The translations under genes were made by a program, and so were the position numbers. DNA of 64,000 nt, taken from assembly GCF_003666015.1 (NCBI RefSeq), contig NZ_QPLT01000009.1:107546-171545 (forward strand), written 5' to 3'. Every line of letters starts with the position of its first letter. Positions within the stretch are counted from its first letter, which is position 1. Origin of the DNA: Halorubrum sp. Atlit-26R (GTDB lineage Archaea; Halobacteriota; Halobacteria; Halobacteriales; Haloferacaceae). The notes beneath the pieces were generated by a model. That model saw only the letters and a list, made by a program, of their open reading frames with translations, had not been told where the DNA came from and ran no database searches. Shown here piece after piece: positions 17,721 through 25,680 of this stretch.

Positions 17721-18422
17721 CTACTCTCCGTCTGCCGCCCGCTCGCGGAGCCGCGCGATCCGATCGCCGAGCGGCGGCTGGACCTCGAACCACGTCGACC
17801 AGTCGCCGGTCTCCGGCTCGACCCCGCGGCGCTCCGCGACGCGCTCGAACGCGTCGGCGACGCGGTCCGCGCCGACCGCGTCCGCGGCGCGGGCGTCCGC
17901 CGCGTACTGGACCCGGCGGCCGGCCCAGAAGGAGGCGATCCCTACGGCGATGACGGCGGCGAAGCCGGACTCGAACGGGACGAGCGTCGTGACGACCGCC
18001 GCCAGCGTCGCCAGCACGGCGCCGACCGCGACGGCGCGGAACTCGGCGTAGTACGCCGCGACTCGCCCGGCCTCCGCGGCGAGCAGCCCGACCGCGACGT
18101 CCTCGTCGAGGTCGGTCAACACGTCCGCCGTGAGGAACAGCACCCGGCGCCGGGGCGGCCCGCGGACGGCGACCTCGGCGGGGCCGGCCGCCGACCCTCC
18201 CCCGTTGCTCGCGCCGTCGCCGCTCCCCGCCTCGTCGACGGACTCGATCGCGACCCGGTCGAGTTCGAGTCCGGCGGGGTCCGTCAGCGCCGCGATCTGC
18301 GCGCGCTCGGCGTCCGTCGGCTCCCGTAAATCCCGGTAGCGGTCGGCCGCGTACAGCGGTCCCACCGAGACCGCGAGCGCGGAGATGACCCCGACGCCGA
18401 CGACGAACGCGACTCCGATCAT
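17721..18422 (-). CDS. M48-like membrane protein lacking the HExxH site
   Basis: A 233-residue membrane protein with an N-terminal hydrophobic segment (residues 1-22) and further helices at about 128-165. The general layout resembles HtpX/Ste24 M48 peptidases: a cytoplasmic domain ending in LFLTADVLTDLDEDVAVGLLAAEAGRVAAYYAEFR, where active enzymes carry HExxH. Here the equivalent stretch is LAAEAGR, so the zinc-binding histidines are absent and catalysis is unlikely. Later residues DARAADAVGADRVADAFERVAERRGV resemble the family's DxxAA segment. Homology is inferred from pattern only. Confidence 0.6.
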   Translation of the reverse strand: MIGVAFVVGVGVISALAVSVGPLYAADRYRDLREPTDAERAQIAALTDPAGLELDRVAIESVDEAGSGDGASNGGGSAAGPAEVAVRGPPRRRVLFLTADVLTDLDEDVAVGLLAAEAGRVAAYYAEFRAVAVGAVLATLAAVVTTLVPFESGFAAVIAVGIASFWAGRRVQYAADARAADAVGADRVADAFERVAERRGVEPETGDWSTWFEVQPPLGDRIARLRERAADGE

Positions 18423-18517
18423 CGCTCTCGCCGACGGGACGACCGGAGTAAAAAGGCGCGGTGTCGCGACGCGTTCCCGGTTTTTCCGTCTCGCGCATCT
18501 CACCCGTCCCGCCCTCT

Positions 18518-19168
18518 TCACGCCGGAACGCGCCGCGCGAGCGCCCTGACCGCCGCCGCGGCCTCGCTGTCGGGCGCGGCGCTCACGATCGGTCGCTCCG
18601 TCGCGACGGACCGACCGACGCGCGGGTCGGCCGGGACCACCTCGACGGGCGCGCCGAGCGCGTCGCCGATCGGTTCGACCGGCGGCGGCTCGGTCACGCG
18701 GTTGACCGCGCAGCCGACCAGACCGGCGTCGAGCTCGCGGGCGAGCTCCCGGGTGCGGATCGCGTCCGCCAGCGCGAACGCCCGGGGCGAGACGACGAGG
18801 AGGCAGGCGTCCGCGACCGCGAGCGGTACGCCGGCGTCGGCGCGGCGTCCCGCGGGACAGTCGAGGACGACGGTCCCGAACTCGCGCTCGACCGCGGCGA
18901 CCGCCCCCTTCAGCCGCGTCAGGTCGGCCGCCCGCGCGCCGGCCAGCGTCCGCCCGCACGGGACGACGTCGACCGGCCCCGACCGAACCGTCTCTATCGG
19001 GTCCGCCGCGCCGGCGAGCACGTCGTGGAGGTCGGGTCCGCGGCCGTCCGGTAGGTCCGCCATCCCGAGATCGGCGTCGACGACGACGCCGTCGAGTTCG
19101 GCGGCGACGTTGTACGCGAGCGTCGTCTTCCCGACGCCGCCCTTCCCGCCCGCGACCGCGAGGATCAC
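18518..19168 (-). CDS. MinD/ParA-type ATPase
   Basis: A 216-residue SIMIBI-class ATPase. The deviant Walker A KGGVGKT is at residues 9-15 with the signature lysine, followed by VVVDADLGMADLPD (switch I region) and VVLDCPAGRRADAGVPL (switch II). It lacks a clear C-terminal amphipathic membrane-targeting helix, so it is more like the haloarchaeal MinD paralogues than a canonical cell-division MinD. It is translationally linked to the upstream gene (stop/start overlap at 19165-19168) and belongs to a four-gene minus-strand cluster. Confidence 0.85.
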   Translation of the reverse strand: MILAVAGGKGGVGKTTLAYNVAAELDGVVVDADLGMADLPDGRGPDLHDVLAGAADPIETVRSGPVDVVPCGRTLAGARAADLTRLKGAVAAVEREFGTVVLDCPAGRRADAGVPLAVADACLLVVSPRAFALADAIRTRELARELDAGLVGCAVNRVTEPPPVEPIGDALGAPVEVVPADPRVGRSVATERPIVSAAPDSEAAAAVRALARRVPA

Positions 19169-19956
19169 GCTAACGCCTCCAGCGCCTCGGTCGGGACCTC
19201 GCTCTCCTCGGCGCGCTCTGCCAGCGCCGCGGCGCGGTCGCGGACCGCCTTCAGGCGCTCGGCGTCGGCGGCGACGCGCTCATCGAGTCCCTCCACCGCG
19301 TCGAGGCCGCCGGCCTCCTCGACGACCGCCGTCGCCGTCGCCAGGTCGGCGTCGGCCAGCCGCTCCGCCCGCTCCATCCGCGCCTCGACGGCCGCGAACC
19401 ACGCGTCGATGTCGTCGGGCGCCGCCGCGCTCGGCGGCAAGTCGGGAACCGTCGATCGGTCCGCGTCGCCGTCCTCCTCGCCGTCGACCGTTCCCCCGTC
19501 CACGCCGTCCTCCTCGCCGTCGACCGTTCCCACGTCACCGCCCGCCTCGTTGACGGCATCGCCGGCGTCCTCTCCGGCGACCGCGCGCCGCGGGGGGCGA
19601 TGCGATTCGAGGTCCCGGACTGCGGCCCGCGCGAGGTCGGACTCGCTCTCGGCCGCCGTACGACCGTCGTCTGCGTTCTCCCTCACGGGCTCGACGCTTG
19701 CGATTTCGACCGGCGGGTCGACGGGGTCGGCGAGCGCCGCGAACCCGAACGCCGCGCGGTCGCCCGGATCGATCACCGCGGTCACGCCTCTAGTGTCCCA
19801 TCCGGATTCGGGGACGCCGCCGCGCCGAGGCGGGAGAACCGGGCCGTCTAGCCGGCTTTCGATCCGGACGCGCCGCGGGACCGCTCCGTCGTTGCGCACC
19901 CGGACGCCGACGAGCGACGCGTCACCCTCGCGGTCGACGGACCAGTCGAGTTCCAT
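19165..19956 (-). CDS. Conserved haloarchaeal protein with acidic tandem repeat
   Basis: A 263-residue protein. The ATG at 19956 is preferred over one eight codons earlier because a TATA-like CACTTAAATGC lies about 25 bases upstream. The first 90 residues look like a beta-sandwich (ELDWSVDREGDASLVGVRVRN). Then comes an acidic linker with TVDGEEDG present twice, encoded by a 29-bp direct repeat (19467-19495 and 19503-19531, spaced by 36 bp), and finally a helical C-terminal domain. It overlaps the MinD-like gene by 4 bases. No function is recognised. Confidence 0.7.
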   Translation of the reverse strand: MELDWSVDREGDASLVGVRVRNDGAVPRRVRIESRLDGPVLPPRRGGVPESGWDTRGVTAVIDPGDRAAFGFAALADPVDPPVEIASVEPVRENADDGRTAAESESDLARAAVRDLESHRPPRRAVAGEDAGDAVNEAGGDVGTVDGEEDGVDGGTVDGEEDGDADRSTVPDLPPSAAAPDDIDAWFAAVEARMERAERLADADLATATAVVEEAGGLDAVEGLDERVAADAERLKAVRDRAAALAERAEESEVPTEALEALA

Positions 19957-19980
19957 GCGCCGGGTGCCGCGGAATCGCAT

Positions 19981-20769
19981 TTAAGTGTCCGGGTCGGACC
20001 CCACGCGGACCTCCGCGGTCCGGAGCAGCGACCTCGCGCCCCGCTCGGATGCCGCGACCCTCCGGGCCGCGTCGCCGCGCAGTTCGACAACCCCGTCGAG
20101 CGCCGCGACCCTGACCGCCGCGAGCGACGCCGCGACCGGATCCCCGTCGTAGTCGTCCGGCGCCGCGCCGGCCGCCCTCGGGTCGCCGCCCGGGACGACC
20201 CCCAGCGCGCGGCGGAACGACGGATAGACCGCCTCGGCGAGTTCGCGGCGGGCGGTCCGCAGCCGGTTTCGGAGCCGGTCGCGGAGCCGCAGCCGTCGTC
20301 GCCGCTCGTCCCGGTTCCGGGCCGCCTCGGCCCGCGCGCGTTCGAGCGCCTGCTCGGCGGCGATGGCCTCCGTCTGCGCGGCCGACAGCTCCGCGGCCGC
20401 TTCCTCCAGGTCGCCGAGCGTCTCGTCAGCCTCGGCGTCGACCGCGCGGCGCGCTCGGGCGTCGCCGCGCAGCGCCGCGACACGCTCTTTCAGCCGCTCG
20501 GTCTCTCCGGTCGTCTCGGCGACCCGCCGCCGCGCCGCCGTCAGGTCCACCGGCTCGATCTCGATCGCCGCGAGCTCCGCCTCGATCTCGTCGATCTCGG
20601 GCGCGACCGACGCGGTCCGTCCCCGCGAGCGCGCGGCCGCCGCGAGCTGTCGCCGGAGTCCCGCCTCGGTGGGGAGTCGCCCGAGAACCGCGCTCGGTTC
20701 CGGACGCTCCTCAACGCCGACGGAGCCGTCCGCCTCGCTGTCATCGTCGGAATCCGGCGGGACCGACAT
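19981..20769 (-). CDS. Coiled-coil protein of the MinD-like cluster
   Basis: A 262-residue, mostly helical protein from the ATG at 20769. Residues about 60-185 are rich in Glu/Arg/Ala heptads (RRRVAETTGETERLKERVAAL, then a basic stretch RRRRLRLRDRLRNRLRTARREL), giving a strong coiled-coil prediction. The N-terminus is acidic. It follows the 112-residue gene within 10 bases, so both are in one operon. Together with the ATPase it may form a scaffold, but that is inference from context. Confidence 0.7.
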   Translation of the reverse strand: MSVPPDSDDDSEADGSVGVEERPEPSAVLGRLPTEAGLRRQLAAAARSRGRTASVAPEIDEIEAELAAIEIEPVDLTAARRRVAETTGETERLKERVAALRGDARARRAVDAEADETLGDLEEAAAELSAAQTEAIAAEQALERARAEAARNRDERRRRLRLRDRLRNRLRTARRELAEAVYPSFRRALGVVPGGDPRAAGAAPDDYDGDPVAASLAAVRVAALDGVVELRGDAARRVAASERGARSLLRTAEVRVGSDPDT

Positions 20770-20777
20770 CGCCCCGG

Positions 20778-21116
20778 TCACAGTTCCCGGTCGCGCATGG
20801 CGTCCGGGTCCGGATGCTCCGTCCCCGCCGCGAAGGCGGTGTACGGCGTCGACTCCGCGGACCGGTCCGCGTAGGCCGCGGCGGCCTTCCGGACCGGCTC
20901 GTCGACGGCGACGAACTCGTTGAACGGTTCGGTGCGCTCTATCTGGACGTCTCCGCCGTGTGACTCCCGCAGCCGGAGCGCGAGGAAGGCGGCGTACACC
21001 GTCTCGTCGAACAGCGCGGCGCGGCCGAACCGCCGGGCGACGACCGACTCGTGGCGACGACACAGGTTCCGGAGGCCGGTTCGGGCGGCCGCCGAGTACG
21101 TCACGACCAGCAGCAC
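20778..21116 (-). CDS. Conserved haloarchaeal protein, first gene of the MinD-like cluster
   Basis: A 112-residue protein starting MLLVVTYSAAAR. The N-terminal half resembles a small alpha/beta domain (RTGLRNLCRRHESVVARRFGRAALFDETVYAAFLALRLR) and the tail is polar. A TATA-like GATAAATTTC lies about 25 bases upstream on the minus strand (21138-21147), so this is the promoter-proximal gene of the cluster. I do not recognise a functional family. Confidence 0.7.
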   Translation of the reverse strand: MLLVVTYSAAARTGLRNLCRRHESVVARRFGRAALFDETVYAAFLALRLRESHGGDVQIERTEPFNEFVAVDEPVRKAAAAYADRSAESTPYTAFAAGTEHPDPDAMRDREL

Positions 21117-21245
21117 GCCCGCCGGTGGTCGGTTTTGAAATTTATCCGTTCCGGACCGGAACGTTTCAACCGCCTTCAGCGACGGCGGGTCGGTTCGCCC
21201 TTCGTCGGCCCGCTGTCGGCGGTTGGAACCGCCCGCCGTCGGACG

Positions 21246-21542
21246 TTAGAACCGCTCGACGTCGAACTCGGGATCGGCGTCACCCTCCGGGTCCCCCTCG
21301 TCGAGGCCACAGGCCGTGAGGACGCGCTCGCGGGCGGCCGGTTCCGAGGGCGCGACGACGACGGTGTCGTCGACCGGGTCGTCGCCGACCGCGCGGAACA
21401 CGTCACCGTCGCCGTCGAACTCGGTCGCGTACGTCCGGAGTACGGCCGCCACGCGCCGCTCGGTGGCCGCGAGGTCGGCGTCGCCGTTCTCGAACTCGCG
21501 GAGCGCGTCCTCGACGTTCCGTATCGCGGAGATGCGGTCCAT
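21246..21542 (-). CDS. Small acidic protein displaced from the mcm operon
   Basis: A 98-residue acidic, helical protein starting MDRISAIRNVEDALREFENG. Its first 11 bases (ATGGACCGCAT on the minus strand) form the left attachment repeat of the AT-rich element. The identical 11 bases sit directly after the mcm stop codon at the right end. Without the element this gene would start immediately after mcm (TAG then ATG), so it was part of the mcm transcription unit. It now has a TATA box supplied by the element (ATATAAC on the minus strand, 21566-21572). The function is unknown; the former linkage hints at a replication or repair role. Confidence 0.75.
   Translation of the reverse strand: MDRISAIRNVEDALREFENGDADLAATERRVAAVLRTYATEFDGDGDVFRAVGDDPVDDTVVVAPSEPAARERVLTACGLDEGDPEGDADPEFDVERF
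21532..21542. repeat. Left attachment repeat (attL core)
   Basis: ATGCGGTCCAT, identical to 30308-30318. It coincides with the first 11 bases of the small gene read on the minus strand. The AT-rich sequence begins immediately to its right. Confidence 0.75.
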
Positions 21543-21549
21543 ATTAGTT

Positions 21550-21575
21550 GAAATTGGTACCAATCGTTATATTCT
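21550..21575. promoter_or_regulatory. Bidirectional TATA and 12-bp palindrome at left end of element
   Basis: GTTATAT at 21566-21572 reads as a TATA box in both directions. Leftward it lies about 27 bases from the ATG of the displaced small gene; rightward it lies about 33 bases from the RHH gene. The perfect palindrome ATTGGTACCAAT (21553-21564) sits between the TATA box and the leftward start, a likely operator for the RHH protein. Confidence 0.5.
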
Positions 21576-21601
21576 CTGATACCGAATTCAAGCGTGTTGC
21601 C

Positions 21602-22195
21602 ATGCCCGAACGTAAGCAAGTCAATGTCAAAATCGCTCCGGAAGCGAAAGAACGGTGGCAAGAATATGCTGATGAATCGCTTGAAGTGAATAGCATGTCC
21701 GATCTTGTTCGTCTCTCCGTTGAAAAAGAGATACAAGGAGATACGGGAGAATCTGGTTCCGAATCCAACTCAGAACACCTAGAGAGTATCAGTAGGACTC
21801 TCAACGATATCCAGAACAATATCGGGCAATTAGAGAACCGTCTTTCACGTATTGAAACCTCAACACAAGAAGATCCCGAAATAAACAAGCTAGCAAACGA
21901 TATCTTCCAATATCTCCCGGACAAAGAACCCGGAACGGATGCGTGGCAAATTGAACGGAACGACAAGAATGATGAATTGGAGGCTATTGAAGAGGGTCAT
22001 ATTGACCGTGGAGATTCGGAAGAAGCGCGTAAAAGGCTCTATGGGTGGGAAGGCACCACAGAGTCCTTTGCTGATATCTTTGAAGTGACTGAGCTAGATG
22101 CACGGAAAGCCCTAGAAAAGCTTGTGAGCGACATGTCCGGCAGAGTCCGGGTAACAGAGCATGAGGGCAAGGAACGCTATTGGAGGGACGTGTAA
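21602..22195 (+). CDS. RHH-type DNA-binding protein with coiled coil and C-terminal HTH
   Basis: A 197-residue protein, first gene of the element. The N-terminus (KQVNVKIAPEAKERWQEYADES, then MSDLVRLSVEKEI) fits a ribbon-helix-helix domain. Residues 65-95 form a coiled coil (LESISRTLNDIQNNIGQLENRLSRIE). The C-terminal segment FADIFEVTELDARKALEKLV resembles a helix-turn-helix or winged helix. The ATG at 21602 is preferred over an upstream frame extension that would run over the promoter. It ends at the integrase start codon, so both are co-transcribed. Likely role: autoregulator or directionality factor. Confidence 0.7.
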   Translation: MPERKQVNVKIAPEAKERWQEYADESLEVNSMSDLVRLSVEKEIQGDTGESGSESNSEHLESISRTLNDIQNNIGQLENRLSRIETSTQEDPEINKLANDIFQYLPDKEPGTDAWQIERNDKNDELEAIEEGHIDRGDSEEARKRLYGWEGTTESFADIFEVTELDARKALEKLVSDMSGRVRVTEHEGKERYWRDV

Positions 22196-23146
22196 ATGAG
22201 TATTCAGAGCTTCATTGAACAGGAACTAGAACGGGGGAGCTTGGCAGATTCGACAGTCGCTAAGAGAAAGGGTGACTTGGAAGATTATCTATCTTGGTGC
22301 GAAAAACACGACATTGAGCCTGTTAATGCTGGATATGAAGAGATAAACGAATATCTGAACGAAATAAGAGAGAACGGATATAGTGACGCCACTATTTCTA
22401 ATAGATATTACTCTCTGAAAAAATACTATGACTATATCACCGAACAGGATGAGTCTCCTTTTAATAGCGATAGACTGAAAAACGCGAATTACACCGGAGA
22501 TTCCTCAGGATCGCATGAAGAGAGGAAGAGGCGAGAGGATAAACAGGATATCAAATATATCTCTGAAAGCGAAAAGGATCAACTCAAAAAGCACGTCCCC
22601 GATCCCAAGCTCCGGAACGAATTGCTCATCGAGTTAATGTGGCAAACGGGAATTCGGCAATCCGAAGCGTCCCTGATTGAGCTAAACGACATTGACAGGG
22701 AGGAACGCAAGATCGATATATTCGCTCCGAAAACGGGAGATTGGAGAGAGGTGTTCTTTCAACCCTCGCTGGATATCCTACTAGAACAGTATATCAACCG
22801 TGGATACCGGAATAGGTTCACGTCGGCGGATCAATCCAGTTACCTGTTCGTCTCACGGAAATCCGAAAAAATAGCTCCGGGCAATATCAATAAAATCGTT
22901 AGAAGATCGGCAGAGAACGCCGGGATCCAAGAGGTAGTTGGGAACGACGTTAACGGAGAACCCCGATATAGAATCACGTCTCATACAATCAGGCATGGAC
23001 ATGCTGTGCATTCTCTTAAATCAGGGATTGATATTGCTTTCATCAAGAAGCACTTGGGTCACTCAGATATCTCCACGACTCAGCAATATCTTGATTTGAT
23101 TGACACCGATGTTAAGAAGGAATATCAGGATTCGTTTCCTGCCTGA
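22196..23146 (+). CDS. Tyrosine recombinase (integrase) of the AT-rich element
   Basis: A 316-residue XerC/D-like recombinase. The core-binding domain spans about residues 1-110. Catalytic residues are complete: Arg154 (QTGIRQSEA), Lys179, His263-x2-Arg266 (HTIRHGH), His289 (HLGHSD) and nucleophile Tyr298. The ATG follows the RHH stop codon directly (TAA then ATG) and has GGAGGGA upstream inside the previous gene, so it is translated by ribosome binding. It lies 650 bp from the left repeat and presumably drives recombination at the ATGCGGTCCAT core. Confidence 0.92.
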   Translation: MSIQSFIEQELERGSLADSTVAKRKGDLEDYLSWCEKHDIEPVNAGYEEINEYLNEIRENGYSDATISNRYYSLKKYYDYITEQDESPFNSDRLKNANYTGDSSGSHEERKRREDKQDIKYISESEKDQLKKHVPDPKLRNELLIELMWQTGIRQSEASLIELNDIDREERKIDIFAPKTGDWREVFFQPSLDILLEQYINRGYRNRFTSADQSSYLFVSRKSEKIAPGNINKIVRRSAENAGIQEVVGNDVNGEPRYRITSHTIRHGHAVHSLKSGIDIAFIKKHLGHSDISTTQQYLDLIDTDVKKEYQDSFPA

Positions 23147-23896
23147 TTGTCTTTCTAGTCCCGCAATCCGGGATAGCCTCATTAATGTCGATGTGCGTCC
23201 CCACTTTCTATTTCACCCAAAAATCGCCATACGGCGAAGGAATTAGAGATATATCCTTACTTAGTTACTAGAAAGATAGCCTACAAGAATGATGCCTTGT
23301 TTCTTTATAGTAGTATTTCTTTTCAATAATGTTATTATGTTGATGAGGATAACACAAGATAGGGAGATTAGCTCCAAGTCGGTCGAAGGTGGATCGTATT
23401 GATTCGGAGGTGGGATAGGAGGGAGACGATCACTCTTGAGCTACAATCAGACTCTTTTCTCATTCAGAGCTTCGGTGATAGGCTCAAATCTATTCTGAGT
23501 GTACTGTATGCCCATATACTGTAATCTGTGAGCTTTGATTTGCCTCCAAGTGGTTTGGGTCGTATCTCATGGAAAAACGCTTAGGAGGCACAGAGCTTGG
23601 GTCTTAGAGAGTAGACGGATCGCTAAGGAAGGAAGAGAGTTATAGAATAGCAGAGTGTGAGATTATTATTTCATATTCTATTGTTCCTTTTGATATTCTA
23701 TTAACTTTCTCAAAGTTTTAGGAAAGTTTCTGTAATACTTGTCATAAATTTGGGGATTGTATTACTTTGAGCTATTTGTTTAGCTATTTGGAGCAATAAT
23801 CCGGATGTCTATTTGCTTAGAATTAGGTGGTAAATCTATACGTATCCACCTGAGAACACCGTTTGCGGATTTTGAGGTAACGATAGAACTTTGAAA
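23147..23896. other. Non-coding AT-rich stretch after integrase
   Basis: About 750 bp without a convincing gene. A short hairpin (TCCCG/CGGGA near 23159-23173) could end the integrase transcript. A 26-codon minus-strand frame (23490-23570) is too short to support. Three 10-12-bp words, ATCACTCTTGAG (23429), CAAGTGGTTTG (23547) and GGCACAGAGC (23587), recur together near 28474-28523 in the same element. Confidence 0.45.
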
Positions 23897-24226
23897 ATGG
23901 GTCGTTGGCTTTCCCATATGTCAAACAGGTATATTCAGTTAATCAAGGATCAAAGTCTAAGAGTCAAAGCCCTTTTAGCGGCTATTGGTATCCTCTTGAT
24001 TTCTACTGGATATCTTCAACCGCTACTTTTCCCTAATAGTCGGTGGATCGGGTTTGGATTCACGTTTGTAGGCTTAACTATGGACATCGGAATCATGTTC
24101 GTTCTGTACCTTGAGATTGGGGAGATAAGAGACGAGATTATTGAAATCAGAAATCAATTAGAAGAGACTAGATGGGAAGCTGAAGAGGCAAAAGATATGG
24201 CTGAGGATTTAGACCATATGATGTAA
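23897..24226 (+). CDS. Two-helix membrane protein with C-terminal coiled coil
   Basis: A 109-residue protein. ATG at 23897 is preferred to a TTG two codons earlier. Two hydrophobic segments lie at about residues 20-42 and 48-70, followed by a cytoplasmic coiled coil (EIGEIRDEIIEIRNQLEETRWEAEEAKDMAEDL) to the C-terminus. It stands alone between non-coding stretches. Membrane anchor plus coiled coil would suit a partition, exclusion or holin-like role, but nothing in the sequence decides. Confidence 0.65.
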   Translation: MGRWLSHMSNRYIQLIKDQSLRVKALLAAIGILLISTGYLQPLLFPNSRWIGFGFTFVGLTMDIGIMFVLYLEIGEIRDEIIEIRNQLEETRWEAEEAKDMAEDLDHMM

Positions 24227-24363
24227 TTGAGAATATACTAGATAATACAATATAGAAATACTCATCCTCTAAACTGCTAGGGGTTTTAACTTTAGAATCT
24301 CCAAATATGTTCAATATAAATGAAAACTCTTAAATATTAATAGTTCTAATTAACTAATAGAAT

Positions 24364-24507
24364 ATGTGTGAAAATAACTCTAAGTGGATTGAGGATAAAA
24401 CCACAGTAACCCTTGAACGGGGATTAGTGGAACATATGCAGCAGAATATGGACTGGGGAGAGTCGTATAACGATTATTTACAGAGCGAATTAGGTTTTGA
24501 GGATTGA
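24364..24507 (+). CDS. 47-residue RHH-like protein
   Basis: MCENNSKW, then KTTVTLERGLVEHMQQNMDWGESYNDYLQSELG: a beta strand followed by two helices, the minimal ribbon-helix-helix pattern. The ATG at 24364 follows an AT-rich promoter-like region (TTAAATATTAATAG near 24328-24342). The stop is 6 bases before the next gene, so both are probably one transcript. Likely a transcriptional regulator of the downstream operon. Confidence 0.6.
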   Translation: MCENNSKWIEDKTTVTLERGLVEHMQQNMDWGESYNDYLQSELGFED

Positions 24508-24513
24508 TTTAAT

Positions 24514-25389
24514 ATGACGACACAAGGAGCTAATCTGAAACAGGCAGAGCGCACAGGTAGAAATAACAACATTATCCAGCCAAAGGGAAGCGGGAATACC
24601 GGCGGATCGAACGTAGCTGAATTATCTCGTTCGGAGATTGAAGAGTTAGATCCTGAAACGGATATTGTAGTAGAAGAGTTGGAAGGTGGAAATCCTAGAA
24701 TCCGCGAAAGAAAGGAGGATGAGCGATATATCAAGGCGGATCTGGATTCTAATAAGGTTCAAAAATTTTTCACGGACGACGAGATTGAAGAGCTTCAAGA
24801 TCGGGAAAGGACGCTAAAAGGAGAGTCCGAACCCGAAGATATCGATGAAGTATGGGACGGAATTCGTGAGGGTGTGCGAAAGCATAACAAGGAGGTAGCA
24901 AAGAACAAGAAGGAGCTAGAAAAGGAGAGAATTCGAGAGGCGTACCGCGATCCTGTCATGGACCGTAAAGTCCGGGACATGACGGGCGAAATGCTACAGC
25001 GAGTAATGTCTGACGACAATAGTTCTCACGTCGATGAGGCTGAATTACAAGAAGCTCTTGAGACAGTCGAAGAGCGTTACTCTAGCTTTCTAGAAGAGTC
25101 TGAACCCGAGATAAAGGATCCTTCTACTGAAATTGAGGAATTAGATGAAGGACTTGAGGCATGGAAGGATTCTGACAAGGAGTATTGGCATGATTTCGTG
25201 GAGGATTTGAATCAATCCTCCACGAAATCAATGTATGAGTCGGTCGGTCCAAACTCCAAGAGAGTCACCACACAGGATGAAGAGCTAATGCATGCTCTGA
25301 GGAACTATCGGAGCGAACCCTTCGATGGGGAAGTAGAAATTGAAAAGGACTCTGGTTCGACTGTGATAGCAGTTGTGAGAGAGGATTAA
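24514..25389 (+). CDS. Large acidic helical protein, unknown
   Basis: A 291-residue, strongly acidic protein with long predicted helices (residues 95-150 and 175-215 are rich in Glu/Lys/Arg) and an N-terminal Asn/Gly-rich segment. It ends in a short beta segment (EVEIEKDSGSTVIAVVRED). No motif or membrane segment is visible. Codons for about residues 226-239 contain a perfect 17-bp inverted repeat (25191-25207/25214-25230), which is unusual inside a gene. It is the longest unknown in the element and could be structural or a replication accessory; there is no evidence for either. Confidence 0.65.
   Translation: MTTQGANLKQAERTGRNNNIIQPKGSGNTGGSNVAELSRSEIEELDPETDIVVEELEGGNPRIRERKEDERYIKADLDSNKVQKFFTDDEIEELQDRERTLKGESEPEDIDEVWDGIREGVRKHNKEVAKNKKELEKERIREAYRDPVMDRKVRDMTGEMLQRVMSDDNSSHVDEAELQEALETVEERYSSFLEESEPEIKDPSTEIEELDEGLEAWKDSDKEYWHDFVEDLNQSSTKSMYESVGPNSKRVTTQDEELMHALRNYRSEPFDGEVEIEKDSGSTVIAVVRED
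25191..25230. repeat. Perfect 17-bp inverted repeat inside a gene
   Basis: TGATTTCGTGGAGGATT (25191-25207) is exactly complementary to 25214-25230, with a 6-base loop. It lies within the 291-residue acidic gene. Such a stem could be a regulatory RNA hairpin, a nicking or resolution site, or a recent palindrome insertion. Confidence 0.85.
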
Positions 25390-25393
25390 GATA

Positions 25394-25519
25394 ATGCCTC
25401 ACTCAAAATGCCCTCGTTGTGGTGATCCTTCCTATCAGGAAGAAGAAGTTCCGGGATCTCCAAGTGGGATTGGTTACACGTTCTTTTCTCAATGTCGAAA
25501 CTGCGGGTTTGCCAAATGA
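25394..25519 (+). CDS. 41-residue zinc-ribbon mini-protein
   Basis: MPHSKCPRCGDPSY followed by FFSQCRNCGFAK: two CxxC knuckles about 23 residues apart make a classic zinc ribbon occupying the whole protein. It starts 4 bases after the acidic gene stop and its own stop overlaps the next start (ATGA). Confidence 0.7.
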   Translation: MPHSKCPRCGDPSYQEEEVPGSPSGIGYTFFSQCRNCGFAK

Positions 25520-25680
25520 TCGATAACGTCCCTTGTCCCCGATGTCAGACTGATATAGCAGTATCAGAGGATAATCTTAATCTCTCTTTTCTCGGAGATG
25601 CGAAGCTCTGTCTTACTATTATCACCGATTGTCCCAAGTGTGACTTTAACCGCGGATTCAAGGAGTATTTAGCAAAATGA
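25516..25680 (+). CDS. 54-residue zinc-ribbon mini-protein
   Basis: Starts at the ATG overlapping the previous stop codon. CPRC (residues 6-9) and CPKC in a DCPKCDFN context near residue 40 form a second zinc ribbon in this operon. The frame is open further upstream, but the ATGA overlap decides the start. Its stop overlaps the next gene again by ATGA. Confidence 0.7.
   Translation: MIDNVPCPRCQTDIAVSEDNLNLSFLGDAKLCLTIITDCPKCDFNRGFKEYLAK

Noticed and set aside
23490..23570. 26-codon minus-strand frame
   Set aside because: Too short, no promoter or neighbour coupling, in a non-coding stretch.
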